This document shows positions 1 through 8,179 of a DNA stretch of 29,165 nt, in pieces (the first letter of the stretch is position 1; the number at the start of each line of letters is the position of its first letter). Source of the stretch: CAWGCE01 sp964480915. Lineage in GTDB: Bacteria > Planctomycetota > Planctomycetia > Pirellulales > Pirellulaceae. The position numbers were made by a program, and so were the translations under genes. The notes below the pieces were generated by a model. That model made no database searches and was not told the origin of the DNA. It saw only the letters and a program-made list of their open reading frames with translations. Where the stretch lies: the NCBI GenBank assembly GCA_964480915.1, contig CAYZRS010000058.1, positions 1 through 29,165 on the forward strand. Direction: 5' to 3'.

Positions 1-181
1 GCGGTCTTTGACCGACCGAGTCTGGCTCCGAGGGAGTGGGAGCCACCTTCGGATCGCCAGCATGCAGTCAACGCTGGCGCCTCGTCCCGAACAATCGGCA
101 TGAAGTCCGGCTCGCCAATGTCCGATCTACGCATGAAGAGGCGCGCTGTCGTTCCATCGTGTTTGCTGTAAGGATGCTGTT

Positions 182-1195
182 ATGCCATTTATCGTTTCTC
201 GTCGACTCATGACAGCTGCATGTGCATTCGCGCTCGCGTTGCCCACGGCTGCCGTTTTTGGCCAGGCAGCGGCAACCGCTCCAGCGGCGCCGCAAAAGGT
301 CAGCTACGAGCTGCCTCAGACCAACAACGTCGACGCGCTGGCCGAATACCTCACGACGCTCTTAACGTTCCAACCGGCAACGGAAGAGATCGCGACTGAA
401 TATATCCAACAAGGGCCGGCCGCGATGGCACGGGCGGCTCAGCAGATTCTCGATCTGGAAAAAGATCGTGATAGCGACAACTATATCCTGGCTCAAAAGT
501 ATCTGCTGGCACTCGATGTGATGGCGATCGGCAAGGCAACACCTGAAGAACGTGATGGCTTGCTGAAGTTGGTGATCGAGAATCTGCAGCACCCGAAGAT
601 GGATGCTGACGATCTTGATATCGCGGTCGCGTTTGCCGAAGGGTTGGAGCAATCGGGTCAGGCTCGCGCTGCAGCGGGCGCTTATGAGCAATTGGGCAAT
701 GTGCTCGTTGGCCACAAGGATGCAATGATCAAAGAGTTGGGCCAACTGATGATTGGATCGGCCAGGCGACTGAATGCAGTCGGCAGCCCAGTCCGAGTTT
801 CAGGGACGACGCTCGAAGGGCGAGCCCTCGATTGGGGACAGTATCGTGGCAAAGTGGTCCTCATCGATTTCTGGGCAACCTGGTGCGGCCCTTGCCGAGC
901 AGAAATGCCCAATATTCAGAAACTCTATGAAGCCTACAACCGCCGCGGCTTTGAGGTTGTCAGCATCTCGATGGATGACGATCGGGCCGCCCTCGACGAA
1001 TATCTCAAGAGCAATCCGATGCCTTGGACGACTCTCTTTGAAGGAAACGGAAAAACGAATCCGACCGCTTCCTACTACGGCATCTCAGAATTACCGTCGA
1101 CGATGCTGGTGGACGAAAAAGGCAATGTCGTTTCGCTGGATGCTCGTGGCGAGAACTTGGGTAAGCTGCTCCAACAGATGCTGGGCGCACCCTAA
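182..1195 (+). CDS. TlpA-family periplasmic thioredoxin with helical N-terminal domain
   Basis: The protein has 337 residues. Residues 1-28 look like a cleavable signal peptide (basic start, hydrophobic core, AVFGQ end). Residues about 45-200 are helical and of no family I recognise. Residues about 203-337 form a thioredoxin fold of the TlpA/ResA type. The redox motif WATWCGPC spans 231-238 with both cysteines present (C235, C238), followed by the ExPNI and GFEVVSISMDDD elements usual in this family. TlpA proteins act outside the cytoplasmic membrane as thiol-disulfide reductants; the partner here is unknown. The ATG is preceded by AAGGA with a 7-base spacer, which supports this start. A hairpin terminator follows, so it is probably transcribed apart from the paralogue downstream. 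Family assignment is secure; the role of the N-terminal domain is unknown. Confidence 0.9.
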   Translation: MPFIVSRRLMTAACAFALALPTAAVFGQAAATAPAAPQKVSYELPQTNNVDALAEYLTTLLTFQPATEEIATEYIQQGPAAMARAAQQILDLEKDRDSDNYILAQKYLLALDVMAIGKATPEERDGLLKLVIENLQHPKMDADDLDIAVAFAEGLEQSGQARAAAGAYEQLGNVLVGHKDAMIKELGQLMIGSARRLNAVGSPVRVSGTTLEGRALDWGQYRGKVVLIDFWATWCGPCRAEMPNIQKLYEAYNRRGFEVVSISMDDDRAALDEYLKSNPMPWTTLFEGNGKTNPTASYYGISELPSTMLVDEKGNVVSLDARGENLGKLLQQMLGAP

Positions 1196-1250
1196 GTCGA
1201 TTCGACCTATTCATGGGACTTGAAGAACCAAGAGTCCTACTACAATGATG

Positions 1251-1284
1251 AAACGCGGCGCTGCAGAGTGCCGCGTTTTGCTTT
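1251..1284 (+). terminator. Rho-independent terminator after first thioredoxin gene
   Basis: A perfect 9-bp stem AAACGCGGC/GCCGCGTTT (1251-1259 and 1270-1278) with a 10-base loop runs into TTTTGCTTT. It lies 55 bases after the stop of the first thioredoxin gene. Confidence 0.7.
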
Positions 1285-1377
1285 GCGCCGCCGTCCGGTG
1301 CACGATCCGAGCGACATTCTCTACAATCGAAGCTCATTCAAGTTCGATTTCGAATCTAAGGCTGCCCTGGCAATCCC

Positions 1378-2865
1378 ATGAAGACATTCCCCCCATCATC
1401 CCCTCTTCGCTCCCAATCCATCATCATCGCGAGCCTGTTGGGGTTCATCCTGACGCTGGCCGGTTGCGGCGGAAGTAGCACCACGACCGTCGAGCCTCCG
1501 ACGCCGACGGAACCAGAACTCGATCTCGTTTACCCGTTACCTACCGATGGTGCCGATGCGCTGATGGACTTCATCAACACCATGGCTGCCCGCGAACCGG
1601 TCGGCGACGACGATGAAGCGCGGACCAAAGATATCGGTCACATGATGGAATCGAGAGTCGCGGCGGCCGAAAAATTGCTGACGTTGCCCGAAGGAAAACA
1701 GTACGCCGGCATGACGGCTCGGACGAAGCTGGAATCGCTGCGCGTTTTGCAAATGATCGGCCAGCCGGGTGCGGAAACGACTTTTTCCGAATACGCCGCC
1801 GAAATCTCGAAGAGCGATAACGACGAGGTAGCAGCAGTGGGACAGATCGGGCTTTTTCAGAGCATGATCGATTCGACGATGAACCAACAGACGGATGGCA
1901 GCGCAGCGGTCGACAGCTTTAAAGAGCTGGTCACGAACATTGGCAAAACCGAACCTGTCTTCTTTGCCGGACAGGAGGCAGCCCTGATGCTGAAGCAATC
2001 TGGCAACCTAAACGGCGCCGTCGGGCTGCTCACCGCACTTTCTGAATCGTTTTCCACCCATGAAAACGAAGAAGTCGCCAGCGAAGCAAGAGCGGCCGGT
2101 AAGGAAACCAAGCTTCTAGCGTTCGACGCCAAGTTTCGTGAACTACTGACCGACGACAGCAACGTGGGAGACGAACTCACGGCGATGGCGCATGAACTGC
2201 TTTCGACCGACACGATCAATCCGACTGCCTTGGGCATGATCATGCAGGCAGCGCAGCAGCTTGAGTATTCGGGGCGAGTGGAGAATGCCGGCGAGCTGTA
2301 CAGCAAAGCAGAAACAGCCACTCAGGAGACCGAATTTGCAACACAGATCGGCCCTGAGCTGGCAAGCGCAAAGAAGCGGCTCGCATTGATCGGCGAACCG
2401 TTCGAAGTCACCGGCCAGGTCATCGGCGGTAAGGAAATCGATTGGTCGAGCTACAAAGACAAAGTCGTCCTCGTCGACTTCTGGGCAACTTGGTGTGGGC
2501 CGTGCCTGCGAGAAGTTCCCAACATCAAGAAGAACTTTGTTCGCTTTCAAGAACTAGGCTTCGAGGTCGTCGGCATCAATCTCGACGATGACTTGGCAAC
2601 GGTCGAAAAATTCCTTGCCGACAACCCGCTCCCTTGGGACACCGTGGTCGGTGAATCCGATTCAGAGTTCGGTTTTGACAATCCGAACGCGAAACGTTGC
2701 GGCGTCCAGGCAATTCCTTTCTTGGTCCTGGTCGGCAAAGATGGCAACGTGGCCGCACTACACGTCCGCGACAAGCTGCTGGACGAGAAACTGATCGAAC
2801 TGCTGGGTGAGCCGGAAGAAGAGGTCCTGGAAATCGCCGACCCCAACGACGACGATGCCGAATAA
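1378..2865 (+). CDS. TlpA-family thioredoxin lipoprotein
   Basis: The protein has 495 residues. A lipoprotein signal peptide ends in LAGC with the lipidated cysteine at residue 30, followed by a Ser/Thr/Pro-rich linker. Residues about 50-335 are a helical, TPR-like region rich in Ala, Glu and Leu. Residues about 340-480 are a TlpA-type thioredoxin domain with WATWCGPC and cysteines C373 and C376. The C-terminus is strongly acidic. The last third closely parallels the gene at 182-1195: shared elements include a DWxxYxxKVVLxDFWATWCGPC core, GFEVV, DDD and NPxPW. The two are therefore paralogues with different anchoring, one soluble and one lipid-anchored. No clear ribosome-binding site precedes the ATG. 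The stop overlaps the start of the small membrane protein downstream by 11 bases, implying co-translation. The substrate is unknown. Confidence 0.9.
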   Translation: MKTFPPSSPLRSQSIIIASLLGFILTLAGCGGSSTTTVEPPTPTEPELDLVYPLPTDGADALMDFINTMAAREPVGDDDEARTKDIGHMMESRVAAAEKLLTLPEGKQYAGMTARTKLESLRVLQMIGQPGAETTFSEYAAEISKSDNDEVAAVGQIGLFQSMIDSTMNQQTDGSAAVDSFKELVTNIGKTEPVFFAGQEAALMLKQSGNLNGAVGLLTALSESFSTHENEEVASEARAAGKETKLLAFDAKFRELLTDDSNVGDELTAMAHELLSTDTINPTALGMIMQAAQQLEYSGRVENAGELYSKAETATQETEFATQIGPELASAKKRLALIGEPFEVTGQVIGGKEIDWSSYKDKVVLVDFWATWCGPCLREVPNIKKNFVRFQELGFEVVGINLDDDLATVEKFLADNPLPWDTVVGESDSEFGFDNPNAKRCGVQAIPFLVLVGKDGNVAALHVRDKLLDEKLIELLGEPEEEVLEIADPNDDDAE

Positions 2866-3307
2866 CCAGGGTTCAAGGCAACCAGACCAAGGATCCGATT
2901 GGGTGCGCTGGTTGCTTCCCGTTGTACTGGTATTTAGCGCCGGCCTTGGCAATGGCGTTATGGATAAGGTGCAATTCCATTTCGGTGATTCGGTGTTCGC
3001 CAAATTGAGTCCCGAGCAACAGTTGTTCTGGAATCCGAAACACTCTTGGAAGAATAAGTACGTCGATTGGGATGCGGGCGATCAACGGCCTGCGTTCTTT
3101 CTTGCCACCACCGCTTTGGTTGCGCTCACCGACGCTTGGCACCTTTTTCAATCGCTGATGATCACAGCGTTTGTTCTGGCGATTCTGGCTTACCGTCGGC
3201 CGGCGCACCGGTCGAGATATGTCGTCGACTTTCTGGTACTCAAACTGGCCTTCTCGGGAGGCTTCACCCTGATGTTCGACTGGCTGCTCTGTTTGCCCAA
3301 CGTATAA
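2855..3307 (+). CDS. Small membrane protein of unknown function
   Basis: I chose the ATG at 2855 (150 residues), which overlaps the end of the thioredoxin lipoprotein by 11 bases. A longer in-frame reading from 2807 would only add residues that copy the upstream gene in another frame. Hydrophobic stretches at about 17-33, 80-113 (probably two helices) and 122-145 suggest three or four membrane segments. Between the first and second lies a polar loop with aromatic and charged residues (FWNPKHSWKNKYVDWD). The motif LTDAWHLFQS sits near residues 91-100. I have an impression of similar proteins in Bacteroidetes and planctomycetes but cannot name a family. The overlap suggests it is made together with the lipoprotein thioredoxin. 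A bidirectional terminator follows. Confidence 0.75.
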   Translation: MPNNQGSRQPDQGSDWVRWLLPVVLVFSAGLGNGVMDKVQFHFGDSVFAKLSPEQQLFWNPKHSWKNKYVDWDAGDQRPAFFLATTALVALTDAWHLFQSLMITAFVLAILAYRRPAHRSRYVVDFLVLKLAFSGGFTLMFDWLLCLPNV

Positions 3308-3331
3308 CCAGTCTCAAATCGGCACAGAAAA

Positions 3332-3366
3332 AAAGCCGGGCAGATTGCCCGGCTTTGGTGCTTTTT
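3332..3366. terminator. Bidirectional terminator between convergent genes
   Basis: A perfect 11-bp stem AAAGCCGGGCA/TGCCCGGCTTT (3332-3342 and 3346-3356) with a 3-base loop is flanked by A-rich sequence on the left and CTTTTTG on the right. It separates the plus-strand gene ending at 3307 from the minus-strand gene ending at 3378 and can serve both. Confidence 0.85.
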
Positions 3367-3377
3367 GTCTTCGTCAA

Positions 3378-3800
3378 CTAGCGGCCGATTTGCGGGTAGT
3401 AATGCGAACCGTTCAAGTAGACGGACGGGTGTCCGGTCGTGAATGGAAAGCGTTGTTGCTGTTGCTGTCCGTTGACGCCACCAATCGCCGTCGACACTCG
3501 CTGGATGTCGTTCTGCAGACTGTTGAACCGTGAGCTGTTACTCAATTGCTGACGTCGTGCATCCAACTGAGGTCGCACCAACGTCTGGTAACGGGCTGGG
3601 CCGGTCGCGTTGCCGTCGGTTCCCAGCAAGTTCAAGTACGGACTGACCGTTGGGCGATTGAACACACCATTGGCTGCGTTGTTGGCCCGATTGAGAAACG
3701 ACAACGAATTGTTGCGCGAACCCGATTGAGCAAAAGCCTCGGAGGCAGCGAATGCCAATCCAAGAACCATGGCTGTCATGAAAATCTTGTGAGTCTTCAT
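3378..3800 (-). CDS. Small secreted protein of unknown function
   Basis: The protein has 140 residues. Residues 1-25 form a classic signal peptide (basic MKTHK start, hydrophobic core, AFAQ cleavage site). The mature part is rich in Asn, Gln and Arg. It contains a segment YQTLVRPQLDARRQQL, a run of five glutamines near the end, and a C-terminal HPSVYLNGSHYYP segment that looks like a conserved planctomycete-type tail. I recognise no domain. The ATG is preceded by AAGGT with a short spacer, supporting the start. A weak promoter candidate lies about 60 bases upstream. It is a single-gene unit, convergent with the gene before it. Function is unknown; it could be an exported envelope component. 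Confidence 0.75.
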   Translation of the reverse strand: MKTHKIFMTAMVLGLAFAASEAFAQSGSRNNSLSFLNRANNAANGVFNRPTVSPYLNLLGTDGNATGPARYQTLVRPQLDARRQQLSNSSRFNSLQNDIQRVSTAIGGVNGQQQQQRFPFTTGHPSVYLNGSHYYPQIGR

Positions 3801-4142
3801 AGAATTACCTTTTCATTGCCCCGGCGGCCGCAGTCCAGTTCGGCTGAAAGCCATAACAAGTATACCCTAGCGGTGCTGAGTTTCCTAAAAGCGAAAGCAC
3901 TTGCACCTCAATCACAGGGTGTTTTTTTCCTATCTTTTCTAATCGGAACGACTGGACACCTGACCTCAATCAAATCGACAAACAAACGACCTCGCCGTCA
4001 GACCGGTGGTGGCAATGGCAGCAAACGCGTGAATGCAGCCGCCAATGTGGTCTCGAATACAGTTCGCTTCCTGCCACTCCACCAGCCAGCAATAGTAGCT
4101 AGACTCGGACCATAAACCTACTCGCAATGCTCACATCACGAA
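3801..4142. other. Intergenic region between divergent genes
   Basis: This 342-base stretch separates a minus-strand secreted protein gene from the plus-strand glycosyltransferase pair and must hold promoters for both. Apart from one weak minus-strand -10 candidate (3859-3864) I see no clear promoter, RNA gene or conserved ORF. A T7 run near 3921 follows only a very short imperfect hairpin. Confidence 0.5.
3859..3864 (-). promoter_or_regulatory. Possible -10 box for the secreted protein gene
   Basis: The minus strand reads TATACT here, a 5-of-6 match to the sigma-70 -10 box, placing the transcript start about 50 bases before the ATG at 3800. No good -35 box is seen at the usual distance, so this is tentative. 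Confidence 0.3.
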
Positions 4143-4874
4143 ATGACCATGGCCCCAGCTGACGTCGAATCTTCCCCTTGCCTAGACGTGGCCGTGATCA
4201 TCCCGGCGCTTAATGAAGAAGCTTCCATTGGTCTCGTTCTCGATGACCTGCCTTGTGTCCGCCAGGTGTTTGTCGTCGACAATGGCTGCACCGACAATAC
4301 GACCAGCGTGGCTAGTGCGGCGGGTGCTCAAATCGTACCGGAACCGCAGCGAGGGTATGGTGCCGCCTGCTTGGCCGGTATCGAGGCTGCTCGCAACATG
4401 ACCCCGCCACCACGCATCATTGTGTTCGTCGATGCCGACTACAGCGATCATCCCGAGGAGTTGCAGCAACTCGTCGCACCAATCCTAGCGAATGAACAAG
4501 ACATGGTGCTGGGATCGCGCCTGTTGGGAAATCGCGAACGGGGCGCGATGCCGCCACAAAGTGTCTACGGCAACCGGTTGGCCTGTTTTTTGATGTGGTT
4601 CTTTTTTCGAGCCCACTACACCGATTTGGGTCCGTTCCGAGCAATCGGGTTTGAGCAGCTTGAATCGTTGAAGATGTGCGATCGCAATTTCGGCTGGACG
4701 ATCGAAATGCAGATCAAGGCGCATCGATCCGGACTGCGTTACTGCGAGTTACCCGCCTCGTATCGACGCCGCGTCGGAGTCAGCAAAATCAGCGGAACGA
4801 TTTCGGGCACGCTGCGCGCCGGCAGCAAGATTCTCTACAGCATTGCCAAATACGGTTGGGTCCGTTCGTCATGA
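4143..4874 (+). CDS. GT2-family glycosyltransferase (DPM1-like)
   Basis: The protein has 243 residues and no signal peptide. It is a GT-A fold, family 2 enzyme. The N-terminal strand reads VAVIIPALNEEASI (17-30), followed by VVDNGCTDNT (44-53), the RGYGAA nucleotide-binding loop (70-75), and a DxD-like VDADYSDHPEEL segment with D97 and D99. Later elements DLGPFRAI and GWTIEMQIKA are typical of polyprenyl-phosphate hexosyl or mannosyl transferases. There is no C-terminal membrane domain. Enzymes of this kind transfer a sugar from a nucleotide donor to a polyprenyl phosphate. The stop overlaps the next start as ATGA. The partner is a polytopic glycosyltransferase, which fits a model in which this gene supplies the lipid-linked sugar; that link is inference. 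A second ATG at 4149 is an equally possible start. Confidence 0.88.
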   Translation: MTMAPADVESSPCLDVAVIIPALNEEASIGLVLDDLPCVRQVFVVDNGCTDNTTSVASAAGAQIVPEPQRGYGAACLAGIEAARNMTPPPRIIVFVDADYSDHPEELQQLVAPILANEQDMVLGSRLLGNRERGAMPPQSVYGNRLACFLMWFFFRAHYTDLGPFRAIGFEQLESLKMCDRNFGWTIEMQIKAHRSGLRYCELPASYRRRVGVSKISGTISGTLRAGSKILYSIAKYGWVRSS

Positions 4875-6541
4875 GTCGGGACGCTACTCCAAGAGCCGCT
4901 TGGCAGCTGTGCCTACTGGCCGTGATTTCTTCGTCGCTTTACGTTTGGATTTGTCGACTGAGCCGCGTCTTCGCCGTCGATACCGACAAAGCGGACCGAC
5001 CGCTGCTATTGGTGCTCTCGCTGTTTGGGCTATTGTTCCTCCTCTATTTGGCAGCGGTCCGCATCGCGGCTCGCTCAGACCAGCAAAAGTCAATTGTCCG
5101 TATCGTCCTGCTGGGCGCTTTGGCTTTTCGTGGCATCTGCTTGTTCTCTGAACCCATTCAAGAGGTCGACATTTATCGCTACCTTTGGGACGGCGCCGTG
5201 ACCAATGCCGGCGTCAGCCCATTCCGCTACGCGCCGGGCGAGATCGTGCAAGGTCTTCGGGCACCGAACGCGGTCTCTCCCGAAACGGAACTAGGCCGCC
5301 TGGTCACACTTTGCCAGAGCGATGATGGCTTGCGAGGCGTTTTGCAACGCGTCCATTGGGAACAGATCAAAACGGTCTATCCGCCGGTCAGCCAATTTGT
5401 TTTCGCCTTCGTTGATCGCCTGACGCCGACCGGGACCGAAGTCAAACAACGTGTCTTGATCATGCGAGTTGCCCTGATTTCCTTCGACTTGGCAACTCTC
5501 GGCATCGTGTTGCTGATCTTGGACCAGGTCAGCTTGCCGCGCGGACTTGCGGCTGGCTACGGCTGGTGCCCACTGCTTGTGAAAGAGTGTGCCAACAGCG
5601 GACATCTGGATTCGATCGTCGTTTTCCTCACCACGCTCGGTTTGTATTTCATCCTGCGCGCTGTCCGGCGGCAATCGGATTCCGAGACCAGTCGATTTTC
5701 GGCGAACAGCCTCGCAACGATTCTGCTCGGAGGTTCCTGCTTGGCGTTGGGTGTGGGAGCAAAAATTTATCCGATCGTCTTGCTACCGTGGCTCGTCGTG
5801 GTGGGCTGGAGAAAACCGTGGGGCTATTTGGCTTTGCCAGTTCTTTTCCTCCTAGGTTCCTGGTTGGTTATGCGACCGATGTTCGTTGACGCGCTGCCCA
5901 CTTCGCAATCAGAAAAGACCGCAGTCAACTCATCCGAGTCAGACAGTGGCCTGGCCGTCTTCACCAAGTACTGGGAGATGAATGACTTTCTCTTTCTGAT
6001 CGGTGTTGAGAATCTCAAGCCGGACAAACCGAACCAACCCACGGCCTGGTTCGTCGTCGTGCCCCATTCGCTTCGCACCGCTTGGAAGTCTTGGTCGGCC
6101 GAGACATTCGGTTGGGAACCGCATTTGTCGGCGTTTCTCACCACGCGCTTGATCACCGGTCTTCTGTTTGGCCTGATCGCCAGCTGGCTAGCCTGGAAAG
6201 CGCGGCAACTGGACACGGCGCAAGCCTGGGCAGAAGCCGCCTTCTATACGATCGCTTGGTTCTGGCTACTCAGTCCGACTCAGAACCCCTGGTACTGGAC
6301 TTGGGCGCTGCCACTGCTGCCGGTTATCGGTTCGCGTCCCTGGTGGGCCATCAGCGGGCTCGCGTTCATGTACTACTTGCGATTCTGGTTCGAGTACCAC
6401 TGCACGGGGATTCCCGTTTTGGGCACCAACTACGAAGGGACGTTGTTCTTTGATTTTGTCGTCCCGTGGTTAGAATTTGGTCCGTGGTTTGTTTGGCTGA
6501 TCGTTGCCTATCGTGCTGAGAAAGCAGCCCGCCCAGCGTAA
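4871..6541 (+). CDS. Polytopic GT-C-like glycosyltransferase
   Basis: I start the gene at the ATG at 4871, which overlaps the previous stop as ATGA, giving 556 residues. The frame stays open upstream, but that part is only a shifted reading of the upstream gene. There are roughly ten to twelve hydrophobic segments spread over the whole length. The first loop carries EPIQEVDIYRYLWDGAV (94-110), with acidic E98 and D100 in the position of the catalytic acid of GT-C enzymes. Further on come GHLDSIVVF and, near the C-terminus, SPTQNPWYWTW. These features resemble bacterial GT87/mannosyltransferase-like membrane enzymes that use polyprenyl-phosphate sugars. The coupling to a DPM1-like gene supports that reading. 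The acceptor is unknown. The exact GT family is not certain. Confidence 0.8.
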   Translation: MSRDATPRAAWQLCLLAVISSSLYVWICRLSRVFAVDTDKADRPLLLVLSLFGLLFLLYLAAVRIAARSDQQKSIVRIVLLGALAFRGICLFSEPIQEVDIYRYLWDGAVTNAGVSPFRYAPGEIVQGLRAPNAVSPETELGRLVTLCQSDDGLRGVLQRVHWEQIKTVYPPVSQFVFAFVDRLTPTGTEVKQRVLIMRVALISFDLATLGIVLLILDQVSLPRGLAAGYGWCPLLVKECANSGHLDSIVVFLTTLGLYFILRAVRRQSDSETSRFSANSLATILLGGSCLALGVGAKIYPIVLLPWLVVVGWRKPWGYLALPVLFLLGSWLVMRPMFVDALPTSQSEKTAVNSSESDSGLAVFTKYWEMNDFLFLIGVENLKPDKPNQPTAWFVVVPHSLRTAWKSWSAETFGWEPHLSAFLTTRLITGLLFGLIASWLAWKARQLDTAQAWAEAAFYTIAWFWLLSPTQNPWYWTWALPLLPVIGSRPWWAISGLAFMYYLRFWFEYHCTGIPVLGTNYEGTLFFDFVVPWLEFGPWFVWLIVAYRAEKAARPA

Positions 6542-6560
6542 GTGGCCTGGCCCCTCGCAC

Positions 6561-6596
6561 AAAAAAACCGGAACGCATCCTGAGGACGCATTCCGG
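6561..6596 (-). terminator. Terminator of the minus-strand gene ending at 6634
   Basis: On the minus strand a 14-bp stem with two mismatches (6568-6581 and 6583-6596) is followed directly by seven T residues (6561-6567). It lies 37 bases after the stop of the minus-strand gene and just beyond the glycosyltransferase stop on the other strand. Confidence 0.75.
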
Positions 6597-6633
6597 CTCG
6601 GTGAGCAAAGTTTGTGATGTTGGGAGCTATCGT

Positions 6634-7287
6634 CTAGGGCGAGAGTCGCGGCATCTTCCGAGGAAACGGGGCCGTTTCCATCGGAGGCAAGCTGCGGCCA
6701 CTTTCGGAAGCCCAGCCTTCGCGCTCTTCTTCCGAAGCGTAGTAGCGAAGCCAAGTGTCTGGCTCGTCACTCGGGTCCAGGCAATGCCAGTGTAGATAGG
6801 TTGGCGACATGTCCAACATTTTCTCATGCGACGGCAAGATGTCTCGCAACACGAGGCAATACAGCTCGTAGTCCGACAGGTGATCGGTAAAATCGAGCAC
6901 GATCTGTTTCGCGTACAGTTTGTGGATCGTCTCCCACAGCAGGGCATTCAGCTCGCGATCGGTCAACGCCTCGGGCGTCGGCAATTCCAGGTGCGGCGAA
7001 AACCACTGGCAAATCGGCAACACAGGAGCACGCTCCCAGGCCAACATCGACGCCAAGTATTCATTCTCGAACTCGGTCGGCTTATCGCGGACGTTCACCA
7101 GATCAACCGACTCGTCCAAGAACGGTTCGAGTTCATCTCGCAAACGCGCGTTGAGCATCAACTGATCAACGTCGTCTCGGCGATTTCCAGCCCATTGCGG
7201 ATTTCCCATGTCCGCCCATCCTCTCTGCAAGCAATGCGTCCACTCGGCCTGTAATTCAGGAAGACCGGGCGGCAAGTGATAAGTCAT
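6634..7287 (-). CDS. Cytosolic protein of unknown function
   Basis: From the ATG at 7287 the protein has 217 residues (MTYHLPPGLPELQ start). In-frame starts at 7314 (ATG) and 7317 (GTG) would add about ten residues. None has a recognisable ribosome-binding site, so the start is uncertain. There is no signal peptide or membrane segment. It is acidic and rich in Leu, Glu and Trp, with patches such as LPICQWFSPHLELP and YLHWHCLDPSDEPDTWLRYY, and a proline/arginine-rich tail. I recognise no domain. It is separated from rpiB by more than 400 bases, so it is probably a separate transcription unit, ended by the hairpin at 6561-6596. The codon pattern and the good terminator make it a credible gene. 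Confidence 0.7.
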   Translation of the reverse strand: MTYHLPPGLPELQAEWTHCLQRGWADMGNPQWAGNRRDDVDQLMLNARLRDELEPFLDESVDLVNVRDKPTEFENEYLASMLAWERAPVLPICQWFSPHLELPTPEALTDRELNALLWETIHKLYAKQIVLDFTDHLSDYELYCLVLRDILPSHEKMLDMSPTYLHWHCLDPSDEPDTWLRYYASEEEREGWASESGRSLPPMETAPFPRKMPRLSP

Positions 7288-7724
7288 GGCAATCGACACT
7301 CGACCTGCGAGCATCACGCCGAAAAGTTGTTTCTTTGCCTCGTACCGTGGAGGGGCAAGTGAGTCTCACTCGCACTTTCCGTTCGCGGCATTACTCGACT
7401 TTATCAACGAACGTGTTGCGTTCAAGAGACACATTGGCCCGCAGGCACTTGATTTGCAATTCAATTTTCATCCCCCCCGAATCGACTGTTACAAGCGTCA
7501 GTCTTTCACCGTTAGGATCGGAACAACCGACAAAGCGAAAAAATTGACTGAAGAAAGATGCCAGGGAACGTGCGAACCGAGTGACGAATCGATGGTCACC
7601 AGCCAGCAAATCGTCGGTCGCTGGCAGCCGCGACAGAAACCTTGAAAAGGAGGCAAAAGAGGGTCAAAAGCGAGACAAAAGAGAGACGGGAATCGGGAAA
7701 AACCCGGCTTCGCGGCTGGTCGAC
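7288..7724 (-). other. Intergenic region downstream of rpiB
   Basis: This 437-base stretch lies between the rpiB stop and the next minus-strand gene. It holds a perfect small inverted repeat AGTGAGTCTCACT (7358-7370) and a purine-rich tandem repeat (7654-7686). No convincing terminator, promoter or RNA gene was found. Open frames on either strand here have no recognisable protein features. Confidence 0.5.
7654..7686. repeat. Three tandem copies of an 11-base purine-rich unit
   Basis: CAAAAGAGGGT, CAAAAGCGAGA and CAAAAGAGAGA follow each other without gaps. The first six bases agree except for one position and all copies are almost free of pyrimidines. The repeat lies 38 bases beyond the rpiB stop, in its 3' flank. 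Confidence 0.6.
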
Positions 7725-8168
7725 TCAACTGCCCCGTTGTTCCAGTTGGCTGATCTTATCGACCCGCCGCGTGTGCCGCCCGCCGTCAAACTCGGTTTCC
7801 ATCCAGATCTTGACGATCTGCTGATTCGCCTCGCTGGCCATCTTGTCTGAGAGACAAAGAACATTGGCGTCGTTATGACGGCGACTCATTTCGGCCGCAT
7901 CGGGATCGCGACAAATGGCGGCTCGAACGTCATCGATTTTGTTGGCGGCAATCGACATGCCGATGCCGGACGAGCAGATCAGCATGCCTCGGTCGACTTC
8001 GCCGGCCGATACTCGGCTACCAACAGCCGCCGCGATATCGGGATAGTCGACGGGCCCGGTCCCGTCCGCACCCACATCGACGACTTCGTGCCCCGACGCT
8101 TCCAACTGCTGCTTGATGGCCGAACGCAATTCGACGCCGTGATGGTCACTCCCGATCGCTACGCGCAT
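7725..8168 (-). CDS. rpiB: Ribose-5-phosphate isomerase B
   Basis: The protein has 147 residues, the normal RpiB length. It interconverts ribose 5-phosphate and ribulose 5-phosphate in the pentose phosphate pathway, in the cytosol. Visible family features are the SDHHG loop (7-11), DYP (41-43), the active-site region C65-SSGIGMSIAANK (the usual CGTGIG is here CSSGIG), the RHNDAN segment with H98, and a C-terminal HTRRVDKI. The ATG is preceded by GGAG with an 8-base spacer. That GGAG abuts the stop codon of the Sua5-phosphatase gene only 11 bases upstream, so the two are in one operon. A similar grouping of Sua5 (ywlC), arginine phosphatase (ywlE) and rpiB (ywlF) is known in Bacillus. Confidence 0.95.
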   Translation of the reverse strand: MRVAIGSDHHGVELRSAIKQQLEASGHEVVDVGADGTGPVDYPDIAAAVGSRVSAGEVDRGMLICSSGIGMSIAANKIDDVRAAICRDPDAAEMSRRHNDANVLCLSDKMASEANQQIVKIWMETEFDGGRHTRRVDKISQLEQRGS

Positions 8169-8179
8169 CCTCGTGACTC

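Noticed and set aside
3902..3928. Hairpin with T7 that might be a terminator
   Set aside because: The stem is only about four base pairs and no plus-strand gene ends nearby.
3546..4115. A 189-residue plus-strand open frame
   Set aside because: It overlaps the secreted-protein gene on the opposite strand and has no protein-like composition or conserved motif.
7288..7724. Small open frames on both strands in the rpiB gap
   Set aside because: None has a ribosome-binding site, signal or motif, and they overlap each other.
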